In this document: one piece after another, positions 40,347-40,424 of the stretch
Numbering within the stretch: the stretch's first letter is position 1
Layout of the letters: the number at the start of each line of letters is the position of its first letter
Origin: JBNAVY01 sp049700195
Lineage (GTDB): Bacteria > Bacillota > Thermoanaerobacteria > Thermoanaerobacterales > Thermoanaerobacteraceae
Length of the DNA stretch: 40,424 nt
Assembly (NCBI GenBank): GCA_049700195.1
Contig: JBNAVY010000019.1
Location: 1 to 40,424 of the forward strand
Reading direction: 5' to 3'
Translations under genes and position numbers: made by a program
Notes under the pieces: generated by a model
What the model saw: the letters and a program-made list of their open reading frames with translations, nothing else
Told to the model about the DNA's origin: nothing
Database searches by the model: none

Positions 40347-40374
40347 TTTTAACCCTCCTTATGAATTCTAAAAA

Positions 40375-40424
40375 TTATTTTCTATTCATCATATCCATAT
40401 CTTCTTTTAAATTTTCAAGATCTT
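40375..40424 (-). CDS. C-terminal end of an unidentified gene
   Basis: Only the last 15 codons are visible, ending DMDMMNRK and TAA at 40377-40375. It lies 28 bases before the superoxide reductase start and may be co-transcribed. Too short to identify. Confidence 0.4.
   Translation of the reverse strand, partial: DLENLKEDMDMMNRK

Noticed and set aside
1..40424. CRISPR arrays, insertion sequences, prophage or attachment sites
   Set aside because: I saw no regularly spaced repeats, transposase or integrase motifs, and no tRNA-end duplication beside tRNA-Tyr; the inserted blocks carry no visible mobility genes.

Overview
The window looks like chromosome from a low-GC (roughly 30% GC by eye), anaerobic, flagellated and probably endospore-forming member of the Clostridia. 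Supporting evidence: strong AGGAGG ribosome sites, a Spo0E-type phosphatase, FliW/CsrA control of flagellin, an S-box (SAM-I) riboswitch before metK, an RF2 frameshift site, and superoxide reductase plus rubrerythrins in place of aerobic oxygen defences. I cannot name the genus. Almost all genes are on the minus strand. The plus-strand exceptions are one chemoreceptor (mcp), asnB and exoA.

Layout, right to left as transcribed. 40.4-37.6 kb: end of an unidentified gene, superoxide reductase, a ferritin-like protein, exoA (plus), tRNA-Tyr, rubrerythrin. 37.5-36.1 kb: SAM riboswitch and metK. 35.9-32.4 kb: recD2, comF, a yvyF-like gene. 32.4-27.9 kb: flgM-flgN-flgK-flgL-DUF6470-fliW-csrA. 27.8-26.9 kb: flagellin. 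26.9-21.6 kb: a broken gene and a 1524-residue multidomain glycosyltransferase. 21.6-19.4 kb: asnB (plus) and a Spo0E-like gene. 19.3-16.5 kb: flaG-fliD-fliS-fliT-like. 16.4-13.9 kb: chemoreceptor (plus) and a zinc-ribbon protein. 13.6-11.3 kb: polar amino acid ABC importer. 11.2-7.4 kb: hpf, a conserved unknown gene, a structured region with a 27-residue peptide ORF, an HD-GYP gene, DUF5317, niaR. 7.3-0.5 kb: niacin-type transporter, secA, prfB, tex. Left edge: start of a secreted copper-amine-oxidase-N-domain protein.

The backbone follows the Bacillus subtilis order comFC-yvyF-flgM-flgN-flgK-flgL-yviE-fliW-csrA-hag-yvyC(flaG)-fliD-fliS-fliT-hpf-secA-prfB, opened at three joints. The insertions are a putative flagellar glycosylation/amidotransferase/Spo0E block between hag and flaG, a chemoreceptor/transport block between fliT and hpf, and a c-di-GMP/NAD block between hpf and secA. 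Motility regulation can be read from the DNA. Sigma-28 promoters (TAAA-N15-xxCGATAT) stand before flgM, hag and flaG, with a weaker one before comF. The hag leader has a hairpin showing GGGA in its loop, as expected for CsrA, whose antagonist FliW is encoded just upstream.

The least explained stretch is 9.7-9.95 kb. There, two arms about 160 bases apart can form a 17-pair helix around a 27-residue, signal-peptide-like ORF, between an unknown conserved gene and a membrane HD-GYP phosphodiesterase. Other oddities are a back-to-back pair of DnaA boxes at 13.79 kb and a broken gene at 26.3-26.9 kb whose first frame break falls exactly on an A AAA AAG heptamer.
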